From NCBI GenBank assembly GCA_000497835.1, contig KI547172.1:148844-212843 (forward strand): a stretch of 64,000 nucleotides of DNA, read 5' to 3'. Numbering within the stretch: the first letter of the stretch is position 1; the number at the start of each line of letters is the position of its first letter. The notes under the pieces were generated by a model, which did no database searches, was not told where the DNA came from, and was given only the letters and a program-made list of their open reading frames with translations. Both the position numbers and the translations under genes were made by a program. This DNA is from a gamma proteobacterium L18. GTDB lineage: Bacteria; Pseudomonadota; Gammaproteobacteria; Pseudomonadales; Pseudomonadaceae. Shown piece after piece: positions 42,093-51,638 of this stretch.

Positions 42093-42110
42093 TGGTATCT
42101 CCTCATTAGC

Positions 42111-42178
42111 GGCAAGCTTCAAGCTGAAAGCTGCAAGTGAAAGCATCGCGTGCTACTTGAAGCTTGTGGCTTGTAGCT
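42111..42178. repeat. Imperfect inverted repeat (AGCTTCAAGCTG type) between oadA and pycA
   Basis: GCAAGCTTCAAGCTGAAAGC near 42112 pairs imperfectly with ACTTGAAGCTTGTGGCTTG near 42154. It fills the 98-base gap between the two pyruvate carboxylase genes and may adjust the subunit ratio or RNA stability. Confidence 0.55.
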
Positions 42179-42190
42179 CGCCGCTGCTAT

Positions 42191-43606
42191 TCAAAGCCCT
42201 GCGTGGGCGGCGATGGCGGCGGCGATGGCCAGGGCCAGCTCTTCGGGTTTGCGCTTGATCGAGTAGTTGGTCAGTTCAGGGTGGGCTTCAACGAAGCTGG
42301 TGTTGAACTGACCACTGCGGAATTCGGGGTTACGAAGGATTTCCTGGTAGTACGCGGCGGTGGTCTTCACCCCCTGCACGCGCATGTCGTCCAGGGCCCG
42401 CAGGCCGCGGTCCATGGCTTCTTCCCAAGTCAGCGCCCACACCACCAGTTTCAGGCACATGGAGTCGTAGAACGGTGGGATGGTGTAGCCGGTGTAGATC
42501 GCCGTATCGGTACGCACGCCAGGGCCACCGGGGGCGTAGTAGCGGGTGATCTTGCCGAAGCTGGGCAGGAAGTTGTTCTTCGGGTCTTCGGCGTTGATGC
42601 GGAACTGCAACGCGAAGCCACGGTGATGGATGTCTTCCTGTTTCACCGACAGCGGCAGGCCCGAGGCCACGCGGATCTGTTCGCGGACGATATCGATACC
42701 GGTGATTTCCTCGGTGATGGTGTGTTCCACCTGCACCCGGGTGTTCATTTCCATGAAGTACACCTCGCCCTCGGCGAGCAGGAACTCCACGGTACCGGCA
42801 TTCTCGTAGCCCACGGCCTTGGCGGCGCGCACGGCCAGGTCGCCGATGTAGGCGCGCTGCTCAGGGGTGAGCTGCGGGCTGGGGGCGATCTCGATGAGCT
42901 TCTGGTTGCGACGCTGGATCGAGCAGTCGCGCTCGAACAGGTGCACCACGTTGCCGAAGCTGTCGCCCAGGATCTGCGCCTCGATGTGCTTGGGATTGAC
43001 GATGCACTTTTCCAGGAACACTTCGGCGGAGCCGAACGCCTTGGTGGCTTCGGAAATCACCCGCGGGAAGTTCTGCTCCAGCTCTTCACGGCTGTTGCAG
43101 CGGCGAATACCACGGCCGCCACCACCGGAGGTGGCCTTGAGCATCACGGGGTAACCGATGCGGTCGCCTTCGGTGAGGGCTTCTTCGATATCAGCGACAT
43201 TGCCTTCGGTACCGGGGGTGACGGGCACGCCGGCCTTGATCATGCTGCGGCGGGCTTCGGTCTTGTCACCCATGCGGCGGATGACCTCGGCCGAAGGGCC
43301 GATGAATTTGATGCCCCGCTCGGCGCAGATTTCAGCCAGCTCGGGGTTTTCAGACAGGAAGCCATAGCCTGGATGCAGGGCATCGCAGCCGGTTTCCACG
43401 GCCAGGTTTACCAGCTTGCGCGGGTTCAGGTACCCGGCCAGTGGCTCGGCGCCAATGCTGTGGGCCTCGTCGGCACGTTTCACGTGCAAGGCATGTCGAT
43501 CGGCGTCGGAATAGATCGCGACGGAGCGAATGCCCATTTCGGCGCAGGCACGCACGATTCGTACGGCAATTTCACCACGGTTGGCGATCAGGATCTTTTT
43601 TATCAC
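42191..43606 (-). CDS. pycA: Pyruvate carboxylase subunit A (biotin carboxylase)
   Basis: A 471-residue biotin carboxylase with ATP-grasp fold: IKKILIANRGEIAVRIVRACAEMG at the start, glycine-rich KATSGGGGRGIRRC, and EMNTRVQVEHTITEEITGIDIV. It carboxylates the biotin of the partner subunit using ATP and bicarbonate. The start is GTG at 43606 with GAGGAACATCC upstream; the open upstream frame has no biotin carboxylase sequence. It is divergent from a LysR regulator. Confidence 0.94.
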   Translation of the reverse strand: MIKKILIANRGEIAVRIVRACAEMGIRSVAIYSDADRHALHVKRADEAHSIGAEPLAGYLNPRKLVNLAVETGCDALHPGYGFLSENPELAEICAERGIKFIGPSAEVIRRMGDKTEARRSMIKAGVPVTPGTEGNVADIEEALTEGDRIGYPVMLKATSGGGGRGIRRCNSREELEQNFPRVISEATKAFGSAEVFLEKCIVNPKHIEAQILGDSFGNVVHLFERDCSIQRRNQKLIEIAPSPQLTPEQRAYIGDLAVRAAKAVGYENAGTVEFLLAEGEVYFMEMNTRVQVEHTITEEITGIDIVREQIRVASGLPLSVKQEDIHHRGFALQFRINAEDPKNNFLPSFGKITRYYAPGGPGVRTDTAIYTGYTIPPFYDSMCLKLVVWALTWEEAMDRGLRALDDMRVQGVKTTAAYYQEILRNPEFRSGQFNTSFVEAHPELTNYSIKRKPEELALAIAAAIAAHAGL

Positions 43607-43708
43607 TTGGATGTTCCTCGACCGTTGACTGTCGACCGGCAATACCAGTCGGCGCATGACCCGGCCTGCTCGGCCAGTCGCACCTTCACAGTAGCGCCGT
43701 GTAACAAT

Positions 43709-43730
43709 TAACAAAAATCAATATTTGTTA
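43709..43730. promoter_or_regulatory. LysR-type operator candidate between pycA and the LysR gene
   Basis: Inverted repeat with 7-bp arms TAACAAA (43709-43715) and TTTGTTA (43724-43730) around an AT-rich 8-bp centre. It is in the divergent promoter region of the pyruvate carboxylase operon and the LysR gene, a typical LTTR site. Confidence 0.5.
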
Positions 43731-43791
43731 GGTCAGCCATAAAGGAAGCCTTATAGTCAGGCGACCATGGCGCGGCAACGAGGACTACATC

Positions 43792-44754
43792 ATGCGTAAG
43801 TCATTGATGCGTATGACTTTACGGCAACTGCAGATTTTCAACGAAGTCTGCGATCTGCGCTCTTACAGCCGCGCTGCAGAGGAAATGTCGCTGACCCAAC
43901 CCGCTGTCAGCCTGCAGATTCGTCAGCTGGAAGAGCTGGTTGGCCAGCCACTGTTCGAATACGTAGGCAAAAAACTCTATCTCACCGAGGCCGCCGAAGC
44001 ACTGCAACGGGCCAGCCGGGACATCTTCGGGCGGCTTGAAAGCTTCGACATGCAGCTATCGGACATGCAGGGCTCACTGCAAGGCCAGCTCAAGCTGGCA
44101 GTGGAATCGAGCGCCAAATATTTCGTGCCGCACCTGTTCGCCGCCTTCAAGCGCCAGCACCCCGAGGTAAACCTTAGCCTGACGGTGTGCAATCGCGCAC
44201 AGGCCATCCGTCGCCTGTCGGATAACCGCGACGATCTGATCATCATGTCGATGGTGCCCCAGGACATGGGGCTGGAGTTCATGCCGTTCCTCAACAACCC
44301 GATCGTCGCCGTGGCGCCGCCGGATCATCCTCTGTGCAAACTCGAACGGCTGCGCCTGCAGGACCTGGAGCCGCACACGCTGCTGATGCGCGAACAGGGT
44401 TCGGGCACGCGAAAGGCTTGCGAGGAGTATTTCAAGGAAAAACGCGTGCACTTCACCCAGACCATTGAAGTGGCCAACGCCGATGCACAGCGCGAAAGCG
44501 TCATCGCCGGGCTTGGCCTGGCCCTGTTGACCCGCCATGCGTTGAACATGGAGTTGGCCACAGGGGTGCTCAAGGAACTACCAGTCGAAGAACTGCCGCT
44601 TTATCGCAGTTGGTGCATCGTGCAGGCCAAGGCCAAACGGCTGTCGCCGGTGGCCCTGGCCTTTCAGGCATTCATTCGCATGGAACGGGCTCAGATTACC
44701 GCCCTGGCTGAACGTTTTTCTGGACGTTTGCCGACGTTGCCTGCCAGTAATTGA
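43792..44754 (+). CDS. LysR-family regulator next to pyruvate carboxylase (PycR-like)
   Basis: A 320-residue LTTR. HTH region: TLRQLQIFNEVCDLRSYSRAAEEMSLTQPAVSLQIRQLEELVGQPLFEYVGKK; a CysB/CbbR-like effector domain follows. It is divergent from pycA-oadA, as PycR is in P. aeruginosa, and probably controls that operon. GAGGACTACATC precedes the ATG. Its last 59 bases overlap, tail to tail, the small gene at 44696-44914. Confidence 0.92.
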   Translation: MRKSLMRMTLRQLQIFNEVCDLRSYSRAAEEMSLTQPAVSLQIRQLEELVGQPLFEYVGKKLYLTEAAEALQRASRDIFGRLESFDMQLSDMQGSLQGQLKLAVESSAKYFVPHLFAAFKRQHPEVNLSLTVCNRAQAIRRLSDNRDDLIIMSMVPQDMGLEFMPFLNNPIVAVAPPDHPLCKLERLRLQDLEPHTLLMREQGSGTRKACEEYFKEKRVHFTQTIEVANADAQRESVIAGLGLALLTRHALNMELATGVLKELPVEELPLYRSWCIVQAKAKRLSPVALAFQAFIRMERAQITALAERFSGRLPTLPASN

Positions 44755-44914
44755 TGGAGTCAAGATCGGGGAAGTCAGCGATTTCCTGCAGCAGGCGGCG
44801 CTGCTCGGAGTAGCTTTCAATTGCGCGGCGGAATTCCATGCGGCGCTGGTCTTCCTGCTGGCGCTTGGTTTTGCTGGTGCCTTGGTCCTGCGAGCCATCG
44901 AAGTAACGAGCCAT
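44696..44914 (-). CDS. Small charged protein, PA3496-like
   Basis: 72 residues, highly charged in the middle (KTKRQQEDQRRMEFRRAIESYSEQRRLLQEIADFPDL), predicted as a single long helix. I associate the RRMEYRRAIE.YxEQRxL pattern with small Pseudomonas proteins of the PA3496 group; this is from memory. GGGAGAGACGC before the ATG is a strong ribosome-binding site, supporting the call although the 3' end overlaps the LysR gene by 59 bases. Function is unknown. Confidence 0.7.
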   Translation of the reverse strand: MARYFDGSQDQGTSKTKRQQEDQRRMEFRRAIESYSEQRRLLQEIADFPDLDSINYWQATSANVQKNVQPGR

Positions 44915-45014
44915 TGCGTCTCTCCCAGTTCGAGTGCGGGGACTTCAGACTGGGCTTTGGCGGTTACGATTTGTGGGCGCAGGTGTGACTGTTCGGTTAA
45001 ATCTGTGTCGTCTG

Positions 45015-45185
45015 TTTCCCGAGCGTTGCTCGGTCCCACACCGTTCGCGGCAGTGGTGTCAGTTAGTCAAAGCTCTTAGCTTTTGGTGGCACTGCAGGCT
45101 CATGCCTGGAGTACCAAAGGCTAAGAGCTTTGCCTCACTGACACCACTGCCGCGACCGGTGTGGGACCGAGCGAAGCTCGGGAAA
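45015..45185. repeat. Long inverted-repeat element, copy 2 (171 bp)
   Basis: The arms 45015-45087 and 45113-45185 (73 bases each) pair at 67 positions around a 25-nt loop. The arm holds CGCGGCAGTGGTGTCAG, as in the copy at 8933-9124. The outer ends carry the GGACCGAGCGAAGCTCGGG REP-like arm. It lies between the small charged gene and the RpiR gene (end of the leftward transcript). Confidence 0.8.
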
Positions 45186-45198
45186 GAGACGCCGCCGA

Positions 45199-46089
45199 TC
45201 AATCGTCGAGCGCTTTGACCGACTTGGGCGACAAGCGCAGGCTGCGCAAGCTGCGCTTCACGCTCTTGAGGTGATTCACCAGGCTAGGCCCGCGCGCCAT
45301 GGCAACGCCCATGGCCAGCACGTCGATCACCACCAGGTGGGCAATGCGCGAAGTCAGCGGGGTATAGATCTCGGTGTCTTCGTGCACATCGATCGCCAGG
45401 TTGACGGTGGATAACTCTGCCAACGGTGTCTGGCTTGGGCACAGCGTAATCAACGTGGCACCGCTCTCACGCACCAGGTTGGCGGTGATCAGCAGGTCCT
45501 TGGATCGTCCGGACTGCGAGATGCAGATGGCCACATCGCCCGGCTTCAGGGTCACGGCCGACATCGCCTGCATGTGCGGGTCGGAATAGGCAGCAGCCGT
45601 CAGCAACAGACGGAAAAACTTGTGCTGCGCATCGGCCGCCACGGCACCGGAAGCACCAAAACCATAGAACTCCACCCGCTGCGCCTGAGCCATGGCGGTT
45701 ACGGCGCGCTGCAAGGCCTGGGCATCGAGGTGCTCGCGCACTTCCATCAGGGTATGCAGGGTGGTGTCGAAGATTTTCAGGCTGTAGTCCGCCACCGAAT
45801 CATCTTCGTGGATGGCGAACTGGCCGAAACTGGCGCCTGCGGCCAGGCTCTGGGCCAGCTTGAGCTTGAGGTCCTGGAAGCCGGAACAACCGATCGCCCG
45901 GCAGAAACGCACGATGGTCGGTTCGCTGATGCCAACGTTATGCGCCAGGTCCGCCATGGAGCTGTGCATCACGGCCGCAGGATCGAGCAGCACGTGGTCG
46001 GCGACCTTGAGCTCCGACTTGCGTAACAGGTGGCGAGACTGGGCGATGTGTTGCAACAGGTTCAATGGGCAGGACTCGTTCAGGATCAT
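45199..46089 (-). CDS. RpiR/HexR-family transcriptional regulator
   Basis: A 296-residue protein. An N-terminal RpiR HTH (SELKVADHVLLDPAAVMHSSMADLAHNVGISEPTIVRFCRAIGCSGFQDLKLKLAQ) is followed by a SIS sugar-phosphate-binding domain (VEFYGFGASGAVAADAQHKFFRLL; VAICISQSGRSKDLL). It is a paralogue of HexR and probably senses a sugar phosphate. Start: ATG at 46089 or, by family length, a TTG at 46065 (NLLQHIAQ). The HexR-like operator 20 bases upstream suggests autoregulation. Confidence 0.9.
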   Translation of the reverse strand: MILNESCPLNLLQHIAQSRHLLRKSELKVADHVLLDPAAVMHSSMADLAHNVGISEPTIVRFCRAIGCSGFQDLKLKLAQSLAAGASFGQFAIHEDDSVADYSLKIFDTTLHTLMEVREHLDAQALQRAVTAMAQAQRVEFYGFGASGAVAADAQHKFFRLLLTAAAYSDPHMQAMSAVTLKPGDVAICISQSGRSKDLLITANLVRESGATLITLCPSQTPLAELSTVNLAIDVHEDTEIYTPLTSRIAHLVVIDVLAMGVAMARGPSLVNHLKSVKRSLRSLRLSPKSVKALDD

Positions 46090-46108
46090 AAGACCGATGT
46101 AGCTTTCT

Positions 46109-46123
46109 TGTAGTTATACTACA
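46109..46123. promoter_or_regulatory. HexR/RpiR-type operator
   Basis: TGTAGTTATACTACA is a perfect palindrome apart from the centre and matches the HexR-type consensus TGTARTTNNNAYTACA as I remember it. It lies 20 bases upstream of the RpiR gene start. Confidence 0.7.
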
Positions 46124-46153
46124 TGACCTGCGACACGCCCAGCTAAACGATGG

Positions 46154-49051
46154 TCAAGTTCGCGAATGAACCTGTTCGTGCTGAGGACGGTAATCACGGT
46201 CTTCCGCCAGCAACCCGCCAAAAGCCTGGGCTTCAACCGGTTTGCTGATCAGGTAACCCTGAATTTCGTCACATCCGTGCTCGTTCAAAAACGAAAGCTG
46301 CGCTTGCGTTTCAACACCTTCGGCCACCACTTTTAGCTGCAGGCTGTGGGCCATGGCGATGATGGCGCGAGTGATGGCCGCATCTTCACTACCTTCCTCC
46401 AGGCCGCGGATGAAAGCCTGGTCGATCTTCACGTAGTCCACCGGGAAGCGCTTGAGGTAGCTCAGGGAAGAGTAGCCGGTTCCGAAGTCGTCGATGGCAA
46501 GTTTTATCCCCAGCGCCTGCAACTGATGGAAGGTGGCGATGATGTGTTCCACGCTGTCCAGCAACTGGCTTTCGGTCAGTTCAAGCTCCAGGTAACGCGG
46601 TGCCAGCCCGGTGTCGTCGAGCACCTGACGCACCAGGCTGACCAGCTTGCCCTGACGCAGCTGGTGCACTGACAGGTTCACCGACATACGGATTGGCGCC
46701 AGCCCCTGGCGCTGCCATTCGCACGCTTGCCAGCAGGCCTGGCGCAGCACCCACTCGCCGATGGGGCCGATCAGGCCGGTTTCTTCAGCCAGGCCGATGA
46801 ACTCGCCCGGGGGCACCATGCCCATGATCGGGTGACGCCAGCGCACCAACGCCTCGGCACCGTTCAAGCGGCCCGTGGCCAGGCACAGCTTGGGTTGGTA
46901 AAACACTTCCAGTTGGTTTTCGTCGATGGCCTTGCGCAGCTGCTGCTCAAGCTGCAGGCGCTCCAGGGTGCTGGCTTGCAGGCTTTCGGTATAGAACTGG
47001 AAATTGTTGCCGCCCAGGTGTTTCGCGTGCTGCATGGCCATGATCGCCTGCCCGACCAGCGCGGAAACGTCCCTGGCATTGTCGGGTAGCAAGCTGATGC
47101 CGACGGAGGCGCTGACCACCAGTTCCTGGTTCTCGATCATCTGCGGCAGGCGCAGCTTGGCCAGCAACCGGCTGGTGACGCGCGCCAGGCTGGACAAGTT
47201 GGCGTAGGCGTCGAACAGCACGGCGAACTCATCGCCCGACAACCGCGCGATGGTGTCCGCCTCGGGCAAGGCATTGGTGATGCGACGGGCCATCTGCTTG
47301 AGCAATTGGTCGGCAGTTTCATGGCCCATGGTTTCGTTGAGCAGTTTGAACCGGTCCAGGTTGATGTGCAGCAACGCCAGGCTGCGGCCGCCCTGGCGGA
47401 CGCGCTGGTTGGCTTCCTGCAGGCGTTCGCGGAACAGCGCGCGGTTGGCCAGCCCGGTCAGCTCGTCGTAATGGGTGAGGAAGCGCATGCGCTCTTCAGA
47501 CTCGCGGCGCGAAGACAGATCGGCGCAGAAGGCGATGATATGGCTGATATTTCCCCGATGATCGCGTACCACGCTCAACTGCAGCCACTGCGGGTAAAGC
47601 TCGCCGCTCTTGCGCGCCTCAACCAGTTCGCCCTGCCATTGCCCGGACAGGTGCAAGGCCTCGTCGATTTGCCGGTGATGCCGGCGGGCGTCGCGGCTGC
47701 AGGGCAGCTCCACCACATTGCGGCCCAGCACTTCCTCGCGCGAATAACCGGTGACCTTGATGAAGGCCTCGTTGATCGACAGCACCTGCCAATCGCTGTC
47801 CAGAATGATGATGCCTTCGCTGGCCGCCTCGAAAACCATCGCCGACAGGCGCTGCTGGTCCTCGTGGGCCTTGCTGATACTGATGTCGCGGCGCGTACCC
47901 AGCATGCGCAGCACCTTGCCGCCATCGGCACGCTCCACGGCGCGGCCGCGGTCTTCGATCCAGCGCCAGCGGCCATCGCTGTGGCGCACGCGATATTCGA
48001 TGCGGTAATCCTCGGTGCGGCCCTTCATGTGCTCGACCAGGGCGCGCTTGAGGTGCGGCACATCCTCGGGGTGCAGGCGTGGCTTGAGGTGGCGCAGCAT
48101 GGCGGTAACGTATTCGGGGTCCAGGCCAAACAGCTGCTTGACGTGGGTGTGATGCACTTCGTCCGACTGCAGGTCCCAGTCCCACAGCCCCAGCTCACTG
48201 GCTTCCAGCGCCAGGGCCAGGCGGGCCTCACTCTTGCTCAAGGCCTGGTTGGCAAGGTCCAGTTCATGACTGCGCTGGGCCACACGGTCTTCCAGGCCGG
48301 CCTGGGCTTCGCGCAGCTCGCCTTCGACTCGGCGGCGCTGCTCCACTTCGCGGGCCAATTCCTGATTCAGGCGAGCGCTGCCGACGTGGGCCTGTTGCAG
48401 ATTTTCGATCAGTTCCTGGTTCTGGAACCGGCGCAGCAGGCCACGCTCGATCAGGCGATTGACCTGCCAGGCCACTACCGACAGCGCCCCCAGCAGGATA
48501 AGTCCCAGCCAGCCCCAGCCATGCTGGGCACCCGTGCCGATCATGAACAGAAAACCGATGGGCGGTAGCAGGCAGGGCAAGGCGAAACTGAGGAAGGCTG
48601 GCAGGCTCACGGCGTAGGCAACGCTGGCCGACAGGGTAGCCGCGCCAAGCAGGCCGAATACCCAGGCCTGTTGGACGAAGCTGTCGGTTGGCACCAGCAG
48701 GATCGCGGCGCCTGCCAGCGTCAGGCCACTGATGGCCGAGCCGAACAGAAACATGCGCAACCAATTGGGATTGGCCTGGCGGTCGGGGATCGCCGAATCG
48801 AAGGCGGCAACCTGGATGACGCGCATGGCGACCAATGTGGTCAGCCACACCAGCCAGATACTCACCAGCAGGTAATGCTGCGGCTCCCACAGCAGCCAGG
48901 CACACACCAATCCGTTGAGCAGCATCAGCAACGTCGGCAGCAACGAGCCCTGATACAGCAGGCGCGTGCGCTCTACCGCCAACTGGGCGGCGTATTTGCG
49001 GCGGATATCCCGTTGCCCCTCCGTGGAAGCAGGACCTGTAGCAAGTGTCAT
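46154..49051 (-). CDS. Membrane-bound PAS-GGDEF-EAL c-di-GMP protein
   Basis: About 965 residues. Order: about six N-terminal membrane helices (to about residue 200), a coiled coil, two PAS/PAC modules (about 270-520), GGDEF (about 530-690) and EAL (about 700-950). The GGDEF signature reads RLSGDEFAVLF (SGDEF). The EAL signature AEALVRWRHP is intact with the downstream DDFGTGYSSLSYLKRFPVDYVKID. It may make and/or break c-di-GMP in response to a PAS signal. The start at 49051 is chosen over the ATG at 49102, which has no ribosome-binding site. Confidence 0.9.
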   Translation of the reverse strand: MTLATGPASTEGQRDIRRKYAAQLAVERTRLLYQGSLLPTLLMLLNGLVCAWLLWEPQHYLLVSIWLVWLTTLVAMRVIQVAAFDSAIPDRQANPNWLRMFLFGSAISGLTLAGAAILLVPTDSFVQQAWVFGLLGAATLSASVAYAVSLPAFLSFALPCLLPPIGFLFMIGTGAQHGWGWLGLILLGALSVVAWQVNRLIERGLLRRFQNQELIENLQQAHVGSARLNQELAREVEQRRRVEGELREAQAGLEDRVAQRSHELDLANQALSKSEARLALALEASELGLWDWDLQSDEVHHTHVKQLFGLDPEYVTAMLRHLKPRLHPEDVPHLKRALVEHMKGRTEDYRIEYRVRHSDGRWRWIEDRGRAVERADGGKVLRMLGTRRDISISKAHEDQQRLSAMVFEAASEGIIILDSDWQVLSINEAFIKVTGYSREEVLGRNVVELPCSRDARRHHRQIDEALHLSGQWQGELVEARKSGELYPQWLQLSVVRDHRGNISHIIAFCADLSSRRESEERMRFLTHYDELTGLANRALFRERLQEANQRVRQGGRSLALLHINLDRFKLLNETMGHETADQLLKQMARRITNALPEADTIARLSGDEFAVLFDAYANLSSLARVTSRLLAKLRLPQMIENQELVVSASVGISLLPDNARDVSALVGQAIMAMQHAKHLGGNNFQFYTESLQASTLERLQLEQQLRKAIDENQLEVFYQPKLCLATGRLNGAEALVRWRHPIMGMVPPGEFIGLAEETGLIGPIGEWVLRQACWQACEWQRQGLAPIRMSVNLSVHQLRQGKLVSLVRQVLDDTGLAPRYLELELTESQLLDSVEHIIATFHQLQALGIKLAIDDFGTGYSSLSYLKRFPVDYVKIDQAFIRGLEEGSEDAAITRAIIAMAHSLQLKVVAEGVETQAQLSFLNEHGCDEIQGYLISKPVEAQAFGGLLAEDRDYRPQHEQVHSRT

Positions 49052-49213
49052 AGGCAGTATTCTTATTGGTGTGCTGAGCCTTGTCGTGCACGGAGCATAC
49101 ACAAGCGCTGCGCCGTGCCAAAGCCCTGCTGCACACGGATCGTCGGCGGTCTTTTATCGACCGCTCGCACGCCGGGTTTGCTCCAATCTTGTCCAGCACC
49201 CTAAAATGGCGGG

Positions 49214-51397
49214 ATGCGCGATGACCTCTCCCTTCTGCTGAATTCCCTCAACGATGCCCAACGGCAGGCCGTAGCGGCCCCTGTTGGCCGTCAGTTGGTC
49301 CTGGCCGGTGCTGGCTCCGGTAAAACCCGAGTGCTGGTGCACCGTATCGCCTGGTTGATCCAGGTCGAACAGGCCTCCCCCCACTCGATCCTGTCGGTGA
49401 CGTTCACCAACAAGGCCGCTGCCGAGATGCGCCAGCGTATCGAGCAGCTGATGGGTATCAACCCGGCCGGCATGTGGGTGGGCACCTTCCACGGCCTGGC
49501 GCACCGCCTGCTGCGGGCCCACTGGCAGGAAGCGAACCTGAACCAGAACTTCCAGATCCTGGACAGCGATGACCAGCAGCGTCTGGTCAAGCGGGTGATC
49601 CGCGAGCTCGGCCTGGACGAACAGCGCTGGCCTGCCCGCCAGGCGCAGTGGTTCATCAACGGCCAGAAGGATGAGGGCTTGCGCCCGCAACACATCCAGG
49701 CCAGCGGCGACCTGTTCCTGGGCACCATGAAGTCCATCTACGAAGCCTACGAGGCTGCCTGCGCCCGCGCCGGCGTGATCGACTTCTCCGAATTGCTGCT
49801 GCGCGCCCTGGACCTGTGGCGTGACAACAAAGGCTTGCTGGAACACTACCAACGCCGCTTCCGCCATTTGCTGGTGGACGAGTTCCAGGACACCAACGCC
49901 GTGCAGTACGCCTGGTTGCGTCTGCTGGCCCAGGGTGGCGACAGCCTGATGGTGGTGGGCGACGACGACCAGTCGATCTATGGCTGGCGTGGCGCGAAAA
50001 TCGAGAACATTCACCAGTACTCCGCCGACTTCCCGGATGTGGAAACCATTCGCCTGGAGCAGAACTACCGCTCCACCGCGGGTATCCTGAAAGCCGCCAA
50101 CGCCCTGATCGCCAACAACACCGGCCGTCTGGGCAAGGAGCTGTGGACCGACGGCGGCGACGGCGAGCCGTTGAGCCTGTACGCCGCGTTCAACGAGCAC
50201 GATGAAGCGCGCTACGTGGTGGAAACCATCGAGGCAGCCATCAAGAAAGGCATGTCGCGCAGCGATATCGCCATTCTGTACCGCTCCAACGCCCAGTCGC
50301 GGGTGCTGGAAGAAGCCCTGCTGCGCGAGCGCATCCCGTATCGCATCTACGGCGGCCAGCGCTTCTTCGAGCGCGCCGAAATCAAGAATGCCATGGCCTA
50401 CCTGCGCGTGCTGGAAGGCCGCGGCAACGATTCGGCGCTGGAACGCATCATCAACGTGCCCCCGCGCGGCATCGGCGAGAAAACCGTCGAAGCCATCCGC
50501 GACCACGCCCGCCATTCCGAGATTTCCATGTGGGAATCCATGCGCCAGCTGGTGGCCAACAAAGGCCTGACCGGCCGTGCCGGCAATGCCCTGGGCGCCT
50601 TCATGGAGCTGATCGAGAACCTGGCGGCCAAGGTCATGGAGATGCCGTTGCATCTGATGACCCAGACCGTCATCGAGCAGTCCGGGCTGATCACCTATCA
50701 CCAGGAAGAAAAAGGTGAAAAGGGCCAGGCACGGGTAGAAAACCTTGAGGAACTGGTGAGCGCGGCGCGCAACTTCGAAACCACCGAGGAAGACGAAGAC
50801 CTGACGCCGCTGGCCGCCTTCCTGGGCCATGCTTCGCTGGAGGCTGGCGACACCCAGGCCGACGAGCACGAAGACAGCATCCAGCTGATGACCCTGCACA
50901 GTGCCAAGGGCCTGGAATTCCCCCACGTGTTCCTGGTGGGCATGGAAGAGGGTCTGTTCCCGCACAAGATGAGCCTGGAAGAACCCGGCCGCCTTGAAGA
51001 AGAACGGCGCCTGGCCTACGTGGGCATCACCCGCGCCATGGAGCAACTGGTGATGACCTACGCCGAAACGCGTCGGCTGTATGGCAGCGAGACCTACAAC
51101 AAGGTGTCGCGTTTCGTACGCGAGATTCCGGCGGGCCTGGTGCAGGAAGTGCGCCTGTCCAACAGCGTCAGCCGGCCGTTCGGCTCGGGCCAGAAGCAGA
51201 ACTCCAGCAGCCTGTTCGGCGGTGCCAACATCCCCCAGACCGAGTTCAGCCTGGGCCAGCGCGTGCAGCACGCGGTGTTTGGCGAGGGCGTGATCCTCAA
51301 CTTCGAAGGTTCGGGCGCCCAGGCCCGGGTGCAGGTCAACTTCAGCGAAGGCAGCAAGTGGCTGATGATGGGCTACGCCAAGCTCGAAGCGCTTTGA
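49214..51397 (+). CDS. uvrD: DNA helicase II UvrD
   Basis: A 727-residue superfamily 1A helicase. Q-motif LNDAQRQAVAAP, Walker A AGAGSGKTRVL, Walker B DEFQDTN, motif III GDDDQSIYGWRGA, motif IV EQNYRST and motif VI YVGITRAMEQL are all present. It unwinds DNA in mismatch and nucleotide excision repair. The C-terminal region (SRPFGSGQKQNSSSLF...VQVNFSEGSKWLMMGYAKLE) matches the UvrD C-terminal Tudor-like domain. It is divergent from the GGDEF-EAL gene. Confidence 0.96.
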   Translation: MRDDLSLLLNSLNDAQRQAVAAPVGRQLVLAGAGSGKTRVLVHRIAWLIQVEQASPHSILSVTFTNKAAAEMRQRIEQLMGINPAGMWVGTFHGLAHRLLRAHWQEANLNQNFQILDSDDQQRLVKRVIRELGLDEQRWPARQAQWFINGQKDEGLRPQHIQASGDLFLGTMKSIYEAYEAACARAGVIDFSELLLRALDLWRDNKGLLEHYQRRFRHLLVDEFQDTNAVQYAWLRLLAQGGDSLMVVGDDDQSIYGWRGAKIENIHQYSADFPDVETIRLEQNYRSTAGILKAANALIANNTGRLGKELWTDGGDGEPLSLYAAFNEHDEARYVVETIEAAIKKGMSRSDIAILYRSNAQSRVLEEALLRERIPYRIYGGQRFFERAEIKNAMAYLRVLEGRGNDSALERIINVPPRGIGEKTVEAIRDHARHSEISMWESMRQLVANKGLTGRAGNALGAFMELIENLAAKVMEMPLHLMTQTVIEQSGLITYHQEEKGEKGQARVENLEELVSAARNFETTEEDEDLTPLAAFLGHASLEAGDTQADEHEDSIQLMTLHSAKGLEFPHVFLVGMEEGLFPHKMSLEEPGRLEEERRLAYVGITRAMEQLVMTYAETRRLYGSETYNKVSRFVREIPAGLVQEVRLSNSVSRPFGSGQKQNSSSLFGGANIPQTEFSLGQRVQHAVFGEGVILNFEGSGAQARVQVNFSEGSKWLMMGYAKLEAL

Positions 51398-51426
51398 GCC
51401 GCACGTAACCACGCTATCTGCTTTTT

Positions 51427-51506
51427 TGTGGGACCGGGCGAAGCTCGGGAAGGGTACAGCCAAGCAGACTGAGGCGATCCCTTCCCGAGCTTCGCCCGGT
51501 CCCACA
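51427..51506. repeat. REP hairpin pair (TGTGGGACCGGGCGAAGCTC type)
   Basis: TGTGGGACCGGGCGAAGCTC (51427-51446) is complementary to the arm ending at 51506; total 80 bases just downstream of uvrD. Confidence 0.8.
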
Positions 51507-51638
51507 GCTTGTCGCCACAGGCCACATATCACGCGTGATTGTTTCCCCCTGTAAAAGCTCGAAACACTATGTCACTGGCCATGGCCTGCCCTTCTGTGCA
51601 ACATGGCTCCAGTGCAATCCACACACGGGACTCCCCAT

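Noticed and set aside
49154..51532. Very long open frame (about 790 codons) antisense to uvrD, and similar long antisense frames at 3707-5575, 26582-28573, 28696-30807 and 40341-42140
   Set aside because: These lie opposite well-supported genes, have His/Gln/Ala/Arg-biased compositions typical of high-GC shadow frames, and show no recognisable motifs.
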